Assembly (NCBI GenBank): GCA_035772735.1
Contig: JASDFA010000001.1
Coordinates: 78,208,001-78,272,000, forward strand
From: Datura wrightii
Taxonomy: Eukaryota > Streptophyta > Magnoliopsida > Solanales > Solanaceae
DNA: 64,000 nt
Reading direction: 5' to 3'
Position numbers and translations under genes: made by a program. The notes beneath the pieces were generated by a model that was given only the letters and a program-made list of their open reading frames with translations, ran no database searches and was not told the origin of the DNA. Position 1 is the stretch's first letter, and each line of letters opens with the position of its first letter. Below are positions 47,738 through 59,027 of this stretch, in pieces.

Positions 47738-48835
47738 AAAGTGGATGACTTCCCCTACTTGCCATCAGTGATGATCCAGGGAGTGGAAGTTGATATCACC
47801 TCGGCTGCTATAATTTATCTATTTTGGGAGGATGAAATTGACTGCTCTTCGTAGTATATGGCACGGATGGCCGATATGAAGGATCAGTTTGTGTGGGTGG
47901 CTTGCATTATTTCTCTTGATACTCCTCTCTAGGCCTCAATGGGTGGCAAAATCTCTCGCCATGATTTGAAGTTCGAGGCCAAGTTGTGGCTGGACTTTAT
48001 TTGTTCTCGCATCAACCCATCCAAAAATGAGCAGTGGGTCACCATGGAAACGGCCATCCTAATTGCTTGCATAATGTTGGGGGCCTCATCAACTTCGAGG
48101 AAATTGTAGCTCAACAGATGAAGAATAAGGCCCGACAGTCTAGTACTTCAATGCCATATGCTATTTCAATTTCCCAGCTTTGCGAAGTAGATGGAGTGCC
48201 CCTTTTTCCCGATGAGACTCCTTCCTCTACTCTAGGAGTGATCGATATTGATAGGAAAAGAGATGCCGAGGCACCAGCAATGAAAAGGAAGAGAATGCAG
48301 GCCTTCAGAGTACAGGAAGGACCCCTCCCCCACGGGATAGATCAATCACCACTTGCCCCAGAAACCACTCTGCCCCAGTCGGATATGTCGGTACAAGCAT
48401 CAGGTGACTTGCCTCAACAGAGAGATTCTCCCCCTCCACAATCCTCTCAGCCAAGTGGTCTCCACCGACTTGTGGAGATGACGAACTCAGATAAACCAAC
48501 TCCAAAGATTGGCTAAGATCCTCCCCGCACTCATTGCCAACATAGTTAAAAATGTGCTCAGGTCATTATATGATACTATAACCACGTTGTGCAAGAGGGT
48601 GGATGCAGTGGAAGGGGAAGTCATTTCCCTCCCAATAGAGGTACATAAATTGAAAAGTCAGACTTCGGTTGAAGTGCCGAACATGAGTGCATTGGATGCT
48701 GCAATGGCTACTCCTTCTTCAGTTAATGGGCCAATTGATGACCTTTTTGAGGGGCTGGGTGATGATTTTGCTTGGATAGGTGAGGCCAGCGGCGGCGGCG
48801 GTGAGGCAGATGCGGATGATGAAGAGACCTGACCC
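47738..48835 (+). pseudogene. R6 extra ORF, C-terminal part
   Basis: This continues the ORF after R7. Features include VMIQGVEVDITSAAIIYLFW, then WLDFICSRINPSKNEQWVT, which match the pattern of the plant transposon protein domain. Stops occur near 47,852 and 47,931. Frames shift near 48,055 (into 48034-48516) and near 48,510 (into 48509-48832). The C-terminal tail is Pro/Gln/Ser-rich, then helical (LYDTITTLCKRVDAVEGEV), and ends in an acidic Gly/Asp/Glu tail before TGA. Broken, but the overall architecture is preserved. Confidence 0.5.
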
Positions 48836-50780
48836 ACTCAGGGAGTTTCTTGTCCCTTTCCTTTTGATGAATATCTACATTGGGGACAAGGTATTCTCTT
48901 TAGTGGGGGAGGGATAAGCTCAGTTTTTTTTGTGTTCTTGTGAATTGTAGTTGGGTTTGTGTGAGTCCAGCCTTTGTCAGGTTGTGGTTTTATTGTGATG
49001 TTTTGATGATCGCTTTTGTCGGACATATCCTGTTTTGTTTAAAATGAAATGAATGATTTGGTTAGGTTTTCGTGTTGTGATTGATGAATTGTGACTCATG
49101 GGGGTCTTCATGTTGAATTGAAAGAAAATTTTAAAAGAAATGACCTCAAAACCTTGTTTCTTTTACTTTTCTCCATGGTAAATATTAGAGTAGAAATTAA
49201 AACTCCGAGGGTTTTCTTTTAACCATGGTTGTTTCCCAAGGAGCATTCTTTTGTTTTGATTATTTGTCGAATCGGGTTGGTATTTCCCGATGATAAATAG
49301 AGTGGAGACATTCTTAAGGGAAAATGCCATGTTATTTTGAGTCAATTTTTTTGGGACCTTTAAATGAAGGCATGAAAATGGAAGATAATGAGCAAGGATG
49401 ACACCGCAGCATAGTATTCTCTGTTATGCATTGTAAATTCTTTACGTGACTTATGATGTTTGCCTGCTTTGATGTCCTGAAATTAAAAGTATTTGTGGTG
49501 AGAATGACTCTTGTGGGCCCTTTAAGGGTGATGCCTTGTGTAGTGAGGAATTGTTGATGAGTCTCATGTAAGACTTCTTGTCTAGAACTTTCCCCAATTG
49601 TGATTCAAGGCGAAATCCTAGACGTAGTTGTATTAAGGATATGATCTTAGGATTTCCTTTGTTTAGCCACTTCACCTATATACCCTCCTTGAGCATTAAC
49701 CTTTGTCAACCAATGTTGAGCTTTAGACCCTTTCTTTGGCAACCATATTACAATCCTTAAGACCATTCTTGATACCCCTCTTTGGCATCCATTCTCCCTA
49801 AATGTTGGTGATAACATTGTGATAAAATGAGGTTGAAAGCCTAAGAAAAAGGGAGTGAGGCAAGAAATGTAAAATGAGGCAAAACCTAAGTTTGTGGGTG
49901 TGCTGGGGAAAATAAGATTTTCATTTTGAGGTCGCACCGTATTGTTGTCAAAATGCATAAAAGATAAATCAAAATGAGAAAATCAAACTTGTGTGAGTTG
50001 GTGCTTGCTCTTGAGGTGGTAAGGCTAGTTGTAAAAGAAAAGGGGTTATAAGGAGGGTTATTGAGAAACGAAATTCATAAACAATGAAAAAGTGAAACAA
50101 GGTGAAGCAGATGGAAATATTTGATGGAAGGTATGTCCACCAAAAGTATTAGCAAGGATCTAGTCACTACAACCAAATTCTTATCCTACCTTTAACCCGA
50201 GCCTACATCAGAACCCACAAGTCCTAAATGATCTTGAATACAACTGCTCTACATTAGTGGCAAATTACAAGAAGGGCAAGCCTATGGGTTAAGAGTATGC
50301 ATGAAGACTTCTTTAGGGAGAGTGGGTGTGATGATATCCCCAATACAATCCCTTGTGAGTGTGCAATGATTTCATGACAAAAAGAATACAGATTATTATT
50401 TCGGTGAGTGGCATCATCCCTTTTTGAGGACACAAGTGCATTTGAACACTAACATGAGAATAGGGCATTGGTAGTATAAACTCTAAGGCAAGCTTTGAAG
50501 GTGCCTTGATTATGACGGGAGATGCTATGTGTGTTTCATGAATGAGTAATGTCTTTGTTTTACTAAAGGGTTTCCCTCACTTGAGCCTTGTTGATGGACA
50601 GTGGTAGCTAATTGAAATGTCTTCATTGTCTTAGTCTTTTGGGGTATTTACCTCTCTTTTTGGGGAGTTTAGTGAGCATCTTTGGGTGTTATAGTGTAGG
50701 TGATTTGTGATGTTCAATGTTGTGAAGAAATGACATGTTTTTCAATGATCGAGAATTGCATTACTTGAGGACAAAAAATT
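48836..50780 (+). other. R6 3' non-coding region
   Basis: No supported gene. The stretch 50,150-50,330 resembles 4,400-4,560 of R1. The last 35 bases before the LTR (ACTTGAGGACAAAAAATTAA) parallel R1's GAGGATGAACAAGACTTTAA. Confidence 0.5.
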
Positions 50781-50793
50781 AAGTTTGGGGGTT
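50781..50793 (+). promoter_or_regulatory. R6 polypurine tract
   Basis: AAGTTTGGGGGTT directly precedes the TGATGAG start of the 3' LTR. Confidence 0.72.
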
Positions 50794-52342
50794 TGATGAG
50801 TTGGTAAATTACCAACTCATTAGACACTAAAACTTGTGTTTTTACTTCGTTCTTGAGTAAATTATATGGATTTTATGCTTTTTTTGTCTTTGTTGTATGC
50901 AGATGCCCTAATGTGTAAAAAAGAGCAAAACTGGAGCAAAAAGAAGGAAATAAGAACAAAGCGGCATATCACTGATGAAAACTGGCGAAATGCCTGATAG
51001 AGGCCGATCCGCACTGCTTCAAAGGAAAAACTTCCATCGGCGAAACACGAGTCACAAACGGCGAGTCACCGAATCATTAGCGAAGTTTCTGGAACAAGGG
51101 ACAAAACCTCAATGGTTCGCGGAATGAGATGGGCGAAATGCCGAATGTGCCGCCGAAGCTGACTGGAATTTGGTAATGACACAACAAAATGCATCCGGCT
51201 GTTCACAGGTATGAACTGGAAAATCGCCGGTGTCCTGCTGATGAAGAGACGGTGCTCAGGATAAAAGAGTCAACACGGAAAAAGAGGAAAGAAAGACCCT
51301 ACTTTCTACATATAGTCTAAGAGAAATACAGTGGAGTAGTGAACTTTCATTGAAATTTTCCACTTTTTAGAACATTCCTGTTTGCAGAGAAGAGTACAAG
51401 ATTGTAACTAGTGACTTGAGATTTATTCCTTTTACTTCTTTTTCTTTTCTATAGTAAGTGACTACCACTGTTGCAGACCATTATTGTGAGATTGATTTTT
51501 CTTCTTTTGTTACTGAATTTGATGAGTCTATTGTTGAATATGCTTGTGAAATTCTTAATCATGAGTAGCTAAATCATTAGCTAGAGGTGGGTGAAGATGA
51601 TTATTGTTGATTAGAGTAGGAATTGTTAGAATTATCTTAATAATGTTCAGCTAATTGTGAATCTATTAAATTCTCTCCAATCATTAATTGAAGATCCATT
51701 GATTTTCATATGGGTCTATGTTTCCTTACTTGATTGTTGCTTGAAAAAGAAGAATTAAGTATTTGGAGAGAATCCAATAGTGGGTATGGTCGGAGATTGT
51801 GAATTTGGGCCAGAAATAGTCAAATTCATGCTCTCACTCCTAAATTAATGGCTTATCACTAGAAATAGTGCAACTATTAATCCAAATCACATTAGGCTGG
51901 GTTGATTGAGTCTAGAGATTCGAATAAACACTAGCTAGAGGTATGAAATTGGCTGAAAAGCATGGAATACTTCTGTTCGCCTAAAGTTATTCACAATAGT
52001 TGAACTTGTGAGATGATCTAGCAAGACGTTATCTAATTAATCTATCATCTACACCCACCTCTAGCATTTTCACATCATTGTTGGAAACTTTGGTAAACCT
52101 TGCTATTTGAACTAAACCACTTTAGACTTGATAATCTCTTACATATTGATACTTCCCCCAATTGGTTTTCATTTGTGTTTGTTTTGGGTGCTGCAATCTA
52201 AAGTCAACTTTCTAATCGACACTAGTAACTATCATCCCTCATTCCTGGTGGGATTCGACCCCAGCACTCGTCCAGGTTACTTTTTTTGATATTTCGACCG
52301 TGCATATTCTTTGAAAAAGAGGGTATGGTTTGAACATCATCA
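50794..52342 (+). repeat. R6 3' LTR
   Basis: It starts TGATGAGTTGG and ends CATCATCA. A perfect palindrome with 12-bp arms around one base, ATGAGTTGGTAA/A/TTACCAACTCAT, occupies 50796-50820, right at the LTR tip. It aligns with the 5' LTR except for the 49-bp duplication and scattered substitutions. ATGGT follows at 52343. Confidence 0.87.
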
Positions 52343-53130
52343 ATGGTTGCCTGGTCACTGGAATTACAATTATAGTTTCTTTCTTGTGCATTTCTTAATT
52401 GCATTTTCACCTCATTATAGAGTTATTATCAGGGTTCGATTACCAGGATTCCAAGTTGTTACTATTCCTTATTCTTGGTTCAGTTATCTTGAGTTCACTT
52501 ATGTTATAGTGAGTTGTTATCAATTACAGGTTGCAGAGTACCAGGTTATATGTATCCTTTATATGTTATATGTTGAGTCAGTTATTACAAGATTGTTATC
52601 TCATGTTTATAGTGTCATCCACACATACCAGTACATTTCATTCATACTGGCGTCCCTTCGCTTGGGGACCTGCGTTAAGGCTGTAGATGCAGGTAGAGGT
52701 CGGGATTGCCAGTTGCAGTAGCAGTTCATGAGATCAATGGTTGTGTTGGTATGCACCTTTCTTCCTGGAGCTAGGGCTTAGTTATTTATGATCGAGTTTT
52801 GAAATGCAGTTATGGGTAGGTCGGAGCCCTGTTCAATCCATCAGCCAGTTTACTCTTTGGATGCTTTGTGGACTTAGTGTGTACAGTGTAATTCCATTTG
52901 TGGCCTTATCGGCTTATTGTTGCTTGGTTTAGCATACTCCTTGACTTGGTTGCTTTAAGTTGTTTACCCCATATTATTGAGACCTTATAGGTCTAGTTTT
53001 TACTCCAATTGATTGTGACAGGTGGCCTGGATGGCCTAAGTATTATAGTTACAGATGTGATATAGCCGGCTTCTCGATCAATCATGAATCGAGTGCCAGT
53101 TGCGCCCTACCCTAATTTTGGGGTGTGAGA
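52343..53130 (+). repeat. R5 3' LTR, second part (after R6)
   Basis: After the duplicated ATGGT the sequence resumes TGCCTGGTCACTGGAATTAC, matching the 5' LTR from about 26,543, and ends GTGTGAGA at 53130 (terminal CA decayed to GA). TATAA follows. The frame at 52311-52721 arises within the LTR and is not a gene. Confidence 0.84.
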
Positions 53131-53135
53131 TATAA

Positions 53136-54482
53136 CTAACAAGTAAGTAATACAAACAAGAACCTTACCTGGCCCCCATAAGCCTGGAAGGTACAATCAG
53201 CACAGAATAACCCACCTGAGCCCCCATAAGCCCTAGAAAGTACAATTTAATCTATATGCCCCTAGTATGGTCAATATGTGTCAACGGGTAGCTATAGCCA
53301 ACCAACCTAGCCTATGGGTCTGCAACTGAGCTCGTTGGGCTCCTGTAGCTGTGTCTGAGCCCTCTGTGCTCCTATGACTTCACCTTGGACACACAAGGCT
53401 CGACGGAGGGTCAGTGATGCCAGTACGCCATAAAAGAAGAAGTTCATTCGTGGATAGACTGTAATATGGCCTTATAGGCCTGAATATAGTCTTTCCAGAC
53501 ATCATATAGCTCCTCTGAGCGATCTATAGCCCCATAGGCAATGACACATCTAGTAACTCTGAGGTTAGTCGACGGAAGGCAATATAGGGTGGGGTGAGTC
53601 CCAACCGAAATAGTAAACTTTAATCTCAAAACTATCTAAAACAGCTAATCAAAATGCACATGCTTACAACTTGCTTACAAGGACATAGGACGTATTACTA
53701 TATGACAGGAATAACTTGCCGAAGAGGTTAGCCTTAACATACCTCGAATGTCGATTCTCGTTTACCTGAATAGTTCCAACCTACAACTGGAAATTCCACT
53801 CAATTGCATCCTCTACACTAAGAGAATAAGGTTATTTTCAATACTAAGACTCGACAAACAATGATATTGTTAAATAATATTGACTATAACTCAACTTCGA
53901 TCAATTCAGCCAAAAACTCACAAATTCCCGAGAGTTTAGAAGGTAGAAATACATACCTATTACTTGTAGCCGCTTAGGATTCGATTAGAAGTGATTTCTA
54001 TGACTTTTACATGGTGGGGTTCCAGTACTTTGAGCGAATTTCCAAGAAATAACTCCGCAAGGACATTCCGCATAAGCTCAAGACTCGTTATGACGAATTT
54101 GCATTTGGATGGAGTTTAATGGCATAATTTGATGAAAATTGGATGAAAACCACACTTATGCTCTGTTTGATGTCGAGGGAAATATTAGAAATGAACTTAA
54201 TAACACATGGAGGAGATTTATATAGTTGTTGAGGCAGTGGCAGGGTGGCACGATGCACCGGCCACAACGCTAGGCTAGGGGCGCAATGTACCGATAATAG
54301 CGCTGGGATGGCAGTGCGGTGCGGTGCCAGTGTGCCTCGCCTCCGGCCCCGACCTCTTGCCCGCTCGAAGCCGTGCTCGGATACTCATCCCACGGGCCTT
54401 TTTCCGCAAGCGTCGTATTCTAAAACTCTCAACATACATACGCACGCATCGGTTAAACCATAGAAACTTATGGGGTGTAACA
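53136..54482 (-). repeat. R4 5' LTR, outer part (after R5)
   Basis: This is the remaining 1347 bp of the R4 LTR, reading TGTTACACCCCATAAG on the minus strand from 54482. A GC-rich block (about 54,230-54,410) lies within 250 bp of the LTR start, where U3 promoter sequence is expected; it creates spurious ORFs on both strands. Confidence 0.8.
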
Positions 54483-55016
54483 ATAACCATTATAACACCA
54501 AAGTCAAAAATATCTAGCTCAACTACATTTGCTTAAGTAAGTGAATTATAGACTAAAACTACACAATCTGAAAAACTCTTCTAGCTATGAAGGGTTCATG
54601 TATAAGTGTAGATACAACAAATGGCATTGACAATGATTCTGGGGTGACCCCAATATTGCTAGCAACTCATGATATATGAAGAGTTGAACCATAATCTAAT
54701 AAGGCATAAATAACGTCAAAGAAAATAGTCAAAGAACCTGTAACAATATTAGGTAACAACTCCTAGTCCTGTCGACGACATAAAAATGGTTCTAAATGCA
54801 CCCTGATCCTGATGCTTCCCCTTTCACGACCTGGAGTTGTCTCGAACTAGGTCTAGGAGGACCAACAAAACATGTCGAAGCTGCTACTAGCTCTAAAGGC
54901 TGAGACATTTCACTTCTATCTCTATCCAAAAAAACTACATAATGTGGCCAGGATGACCACAACAATAACATACACCTAACCCCTAACGACACTGCACTAA
55001 ATGAGCCTTACCATAT
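54483..55016 (-). pseudogene. R8: gag-protease fragment of a further Ty3/gypsy element
   Basis: Minus strand. Near 54,590-54,715 the frame reads ALLDYGSTLHIS, a stop, then VASNIGVTPESLSMPF: a protease with Tyr for Ser in D-S-G. Near 54,950-54,985 a zinc knuckle CYCCGHPGHIM is cut by a stop before its last Cys. The protein differs clearly from R2/R3/R7/R13 and is closer in style to R4. It is bounded by R4's LTR (54482) and the R9 LTR start (55017), so only a slice remains. Confidence 0.7.
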
Positions 55017-58000
55017 TGTAATACCGTATAAGTCTCAATGATCTGATATGAGACTTTCAGCAGAAACCATTAGGGAAAATGGCACCAGGCCATTAGATGA
55101 CCAGTAGGACAAGCCGTCCTATAAACCAATGAGTCATTGGTTGCTCCCGTGTTAACGAACTACTGAGAAATATCAAAATCCATAAAAAATAATAAGTGGA
55201 TTGTATGACCCACTGTGAGATTGTATCAGCCGTTTATTTTAGTCGTTGAAGCGAGTTTAAAGGATGATTCGGAGCAGAAGTAGGAACCAATGAAAAGACC
55301 AAAAGTCCGTTGGTTGATTAAATGAATCTTGGTATGGGTCGTTGGTTCTGCTAGTTAAAATTTTAGTTCATGGGTCCAAGTGTATTTTAGTAAAATCTTA
55401 TGCTTTTAACTCCTTAGTGACATCATTTTATGCTTCCTAAAGGGAAGATTAAGGGGTTATACTTAGCATAAACCCTCATTCTCTACAAACACCATAACTT
55501 GGCATTTCTCTCACACGGGAAGGCTAGAGTTCTTCATTGTCTTCTCAATTCCTCTTCGTTTGTCACAACCCGAGCTAGGACTCTAGACTGAGACACGAGA
55601 TTTAGAGCCACGAATGACTCCAATATAACCCATGGAAACATGCATAGCATGAATAAGAGCATTACTAAGCAAAAATAAAGAATGAAAATGACATAAGTGA
55701 AAGGCTGCATAGCATATCAACATAAATGTAACGCAAACCAACATCGTTGAACCATCTATATATAGCTTTCTGAAAAGCCTTTAAACTTCTGATGAGCTGA
55801 TGGGACAACACCCCCAACTAGCTTGCTAAGTCTGATACTAAAAGACATAAATAAAGAGATAGATTGAAAACTGACGTCTTCGGAACATAAGGACTCTCCA
55901 AAACTGGAATAGGGCTAGACTGAGCGGGAGCAAGCTATTGTCGTGGCTGAGAAAGATCACCTAAAGCTATATTATTAGACAATATAGCATAGAGTATACG
56001 GTCATTACTTTGAATATACTAAGTATGTAGAGAAGGTAAGACATACTAGTAAAAAGATAATCCGAAATCATGAATGTAAAACAAGATAGAACATGAGAGA
56101 AAGGACAACATGCTAAAAGCCAATTCCTAAAATAAGCATAATCATGAGCTATTCATCATAAGCTGAACCTAATGACCCAAGGTTTAGAAATAGAATTCAT
56201 ATAACGTGCTTTACTTGAAATCATAAGTGAAAACTCATAAACTGATAAACGAGTTAAATATGCCATAAAACATGATATCATAAGACATGAACAAAAGTAA
56301 CTAAAAACATGAGGAACAATGGGAGGCTTTATCATAACTAATACCATCATAATAGAGCTTACATGATGCCCCAACTATCTCACTCAAGTGGGCAGAGCTG
56401 TCCTAAGCTTTGCTAGGGCAAAGAATGATGGAGGTGTGATATCATTGGTATTCCCTCGGGCGAGGGAAACACTCTCTTGAGAGGTCCCAAATAAGAATAT
56501 ATATACCTACAGTGGTGCGTAGTTATGAGATCGGGGTCCTCGAAATCCCTATCCTACTCGATGCTAGACACTACTCTCAAAACATGCATATATCTCATAA
56601 TTATATTCTTAAAACATATATTGAATCATTTACTTTGGAGTCTTGAATCCAAAAATTCCCTTAAAACTGATCATATAAGCCTTGGCTAAAACCACGATAA
56701 AACATACTTGACTTTGCATGGGCTTGCCCAAGACATGAAGTCATACGTACTTGAGATAAGATTCGTAATTCAAAATCATGGAATCATAAGTTTATGAATT
56801 TGTAACCATTTATGCATACTTGGATAATTCATCATACTAAAAATCATGGACTCATAAGCTAGAAATATGTTCATAAATCATGCATAATAGGAAATAATCT
56901 TCATAAACTCAAAATAATGAATTAGGAAGTAAATTGAGGGTCAAATCTGCCCTAATAACCAAAAAAAATTAATTGAAACATGAGAGAATTGAACCCATAG
57001 AGATAGCATAGAAAATTTCATGGAATTGGGTAAAACGCTAGAATTATAACTGGGTATGCTTAGAGACTTAAATTCATAGAATATGGATGAAGTTGGGCAT
57101 GAGGGTGGAAGCATTTTCCCATTCATAACCCTACATACCTGGGTGATTGACTCCTAAACTTGTCTTGAAAACCCAAGAAGATTGAAAGAGCTTTGATGAA
57201 GAACCCTAACCTTGATCTTGGGAGAGGATTTCAAATTTACTGTAGTTATGAAAGAATAAGGACTTAGGCTAGGTTAAACCCCTTAATACACTATTTAATA
57301 TACCCAAAATGATGTCAGTTAGGGTTTAGAAGCTTAGAAAGTTATAAAAATACCCCTGGGAAAATGTATTAACATTCCTGATTGCCAGTCACCACAACTT
57401 GTACCACGAGTGGTACCACCCTACCACGACTTGTGGAATCCACTCATCACAAGCCGACGTTTTTCCCCAATTCTATAAATATACAAACAAGGAGTCTCAC
57501 TATGACTCATCACTGGGTACCACGAGTCGTCCTGTGACTCGTGGTCAGTGGAAAGTCTTGGCCCCTCCTCTGATCCTCCATCCTATGACTCCAAACCATG
57601 ACCCGTCATACCATACAATGAGTCATAATATGACTCATATATCCAAGTATTGACAACCAGTGGCATGCCATGACTCCTGACCATGACTCATTATAGGGGA
57701 CCGCAAATCATACTGTGACTCATCACATTAAGGATGTCTCTGTCGATGCTAACTACAACTCATGACCATGAGTCGTGCCCAATCACCACGAATCATGGTG
57801 TGGACTCATGGTCCGGGAAGCAAAACTTCATAACCTTACTCTCCCTATGACTAACCACGACTTGTACGATGAGTCATTATGAGAAATTCTATAGATTTTT
57901 TTCTGCTAATCAAATTCCAAATACCGAGCCTAATTTTAGGAAACTTTGGGGTGTTACATGAGTCTTCAAATAAAGTTAAGGATTCATCAATAACAGTTAT

Positions 58001-58660
58001 GTAGGGTCATGAACGGGGGATTTATTCGACCCTCATACCCAATTTCTAAGAAATTCCATGAAATCAAGTCTCAGCCATGATATTGTTTATGAATTTCTAG
58101 GGTTAGACCCAATTTTGATGAAAACTCTCATGATCTTCTATGAATTCGATTCTCTTATGATTCAATCCATGTTCTATGATTATGAATGCAAGTTTTTTCT
58201 ACAAGTATATCTCATTAACCTATGATTTTGAAGTTATGAAGATTTTGCTCAATTATGTATGATTTTCACGAATCTCAAGCTTAAGTATCATGGCTGACTC
58301 AACAACATTATTTTCATGGCTAGTTCATGTATGACGAATATCATTATGATTTCATGTTTTCTAACTAGCCCATGCAAAACCAAGTATGTTTCATGGTTAT
58401 GACTATGAGCCATGTGCATATTTTAGGAGTAGTATCTAGCATCGAGTAGGTCGGGGTTCAGTGCATCCAGGTCTCAGAACTACGTGACATCATAGGTATA
58501 TATTCATATTTGGGGCTTCATCGGAGAGTGTTTCCACCAGCGCGACGGGGCTCGCGAGTGATATCACGCCTTTATCATTCTTTGCCCTGGCAAGGTTTAG
58601 GACGACTCTACTAACTTGAGTGTGATAGTTGGGCATCATGCACTCATTCATGATGGTAGA
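55017..58660 (+). repeat. R9: forward LTR fragment, interrupted by R10
   Basis: TGTAATACC at 55017 is a forward LTR start of the Tekay type, inserted in R8 (flank CATAT). It runs to 55560, is broken by the reverse LTR R10, resumes at 57959 (GAGTCTTCAAATAAAG), and includes the mid-LTR phrase GGAGTAGTATCTAGCATCGA. It stops at about 58,660, where a reverse-oriented LTR piece begins. Its 3' end, primer site and interior are missing. Confidence 0.7.
55561..57958 (-). repeat. R10: solo LTR, reverse strand
   Basis: The plus strand runs from TGTCACAACCC to GGGGTGTTACA, the two ends of a Tekay-type LTR on the minus strand (about 2398 bp), with no interior. The ACGAGTCGT-type dyad cluster is at 57,370-57,900, at the U3 end. 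Flanking pentamers (TCGTT and TGAGT) do not match, so either the duplication has decayed or the solo LTR arose by recombination between different insertions. Confidence 0.72.
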
Positions 58661-59027
58661 CTTGTCATAACTGATACTATCACGATAGAGCTTACTTGAT
58701 GCCCCAACTATTACACTTAAGTAGGCAGAGCCGTCCAAAACCTTGCAAGGGCAAGGACGCCAAACCATGATATTGATATCGAGTTGAGCCCTTTAGGGTG
58801 AGGAAAAACTCTCTTGAGAGGTCCCAAAAAAAATATATACCTATATTGGTGCATAGTTTATGAGACTGGGGAACCTTAGAATCCCAATCCTATTCGGTGC
58901 TAGACACTACATCCAAAACTTGCATAGTGCTAAAATAATCATAGTCTCAAAACACAATTTGAATATGAATATTGGGAGTCTTAACTCCATATCATATCAT
59001 AAGCTGATCTTATTAGCCTTGGCTAAT
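58661..59027 (-). repeat. R11: reverse mid-LTR fragment fused head-to-head to R9
   Basis: It matches 56,330-56,700 of R10 (shared phrases CTCTTGAGAGGTCCCAAA and AGCCTTGGCTAA), and in reverse complement it matches 58,300-58,650 of R9. No LTR end is present. It is cut at 59027 by the start of the next LTR piece. Confidence 0.68.

Larger units (their letters stand above)
32289..52342 (+). mobile_element. R6: tRNA-Asp-primed gag-pro element with extra ORF, interrupted by R7
   Basis: LTRs are 32289-33901 (1613 bp) and 50794-52342 (1549 bp). The exact target duplication ATGGT is at 32284-32288 and 52343-52347. The interior has a tRNA-Asp primer site, gag, protease, the conserved hairpin block, a possible internal promoter, an ORF resembling the 'putative plant transposon protein' family (split by R7), a long 3' non-coding region and a purine tract. 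No reverse transcriptase, RNase H or integrase is present. Without R7 the element is about 10.7 kb. The layout parallels R1. Confidence 0.86.
23042..53130 (+). mobile_element. R5: element with 4.3-kb LTRs and a 1.4-kb interior, interrupted by R6
   Basis: The 5' LTR is 23042-27323 (4282 bp). A TTGGTATCAGAGC primer site, a 1.4-kb interior and the purine tract AAGGGGAAGACGA follow. The 3' LTR is 28725-32288 plus 52348-53130 (4347 bp without R6). The two LTRs align along their whole length. Target duplications are TATAG (23037-23041) and TATAA (53131-53135), one base different. The interior retains only a gag remnant, so the copy is a large deletion derivative or a member of a non-autonomous family using a Tekay-type primer site. 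Confidence 0.83.
17656..54482 (-). mobile_element. R4: Tekay-like element, reverse strand, interrupted by R5
   Basis: On the minus strand: 5' LTR (54482-53136, then 23041-22301 after removing R5), primer site 22285-22297, gag, protease, reverse transcriptase, RNase H, and integrase to 17656 where R3 is inserted. The LTR rebuilds to 2088 bp with TGTTACACCC and GCGTGACA ends. The 3' end is outside the window. R4 is inserted in R8: after its LTR edge at 54482 a reverse-strand gag-pro fragment of another element begins. Confidence 0.85.

Noticed and set aside
52311..52721. 136-codon ORF spanning the R6/R5 junction
   Set aside because: It starts in the R6 LTR, crosses the target duplication and ends in the R5 LTR; the 5' LTR copy of this region (26,540-26,914) carries stops.
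22301..54482. Host gene with a large intron between the two R4 LTR parts
   Set aside because: No exon-like coding sequence; the two parts join into a normal 2.1-kb LTR once R5 and its duplication are removed.
54245..54536. Overlapping ORFs on both strands near the R4 LTR start
   Set aside because: GC-rich LTR block; the frames differ in composition and match no family I know.
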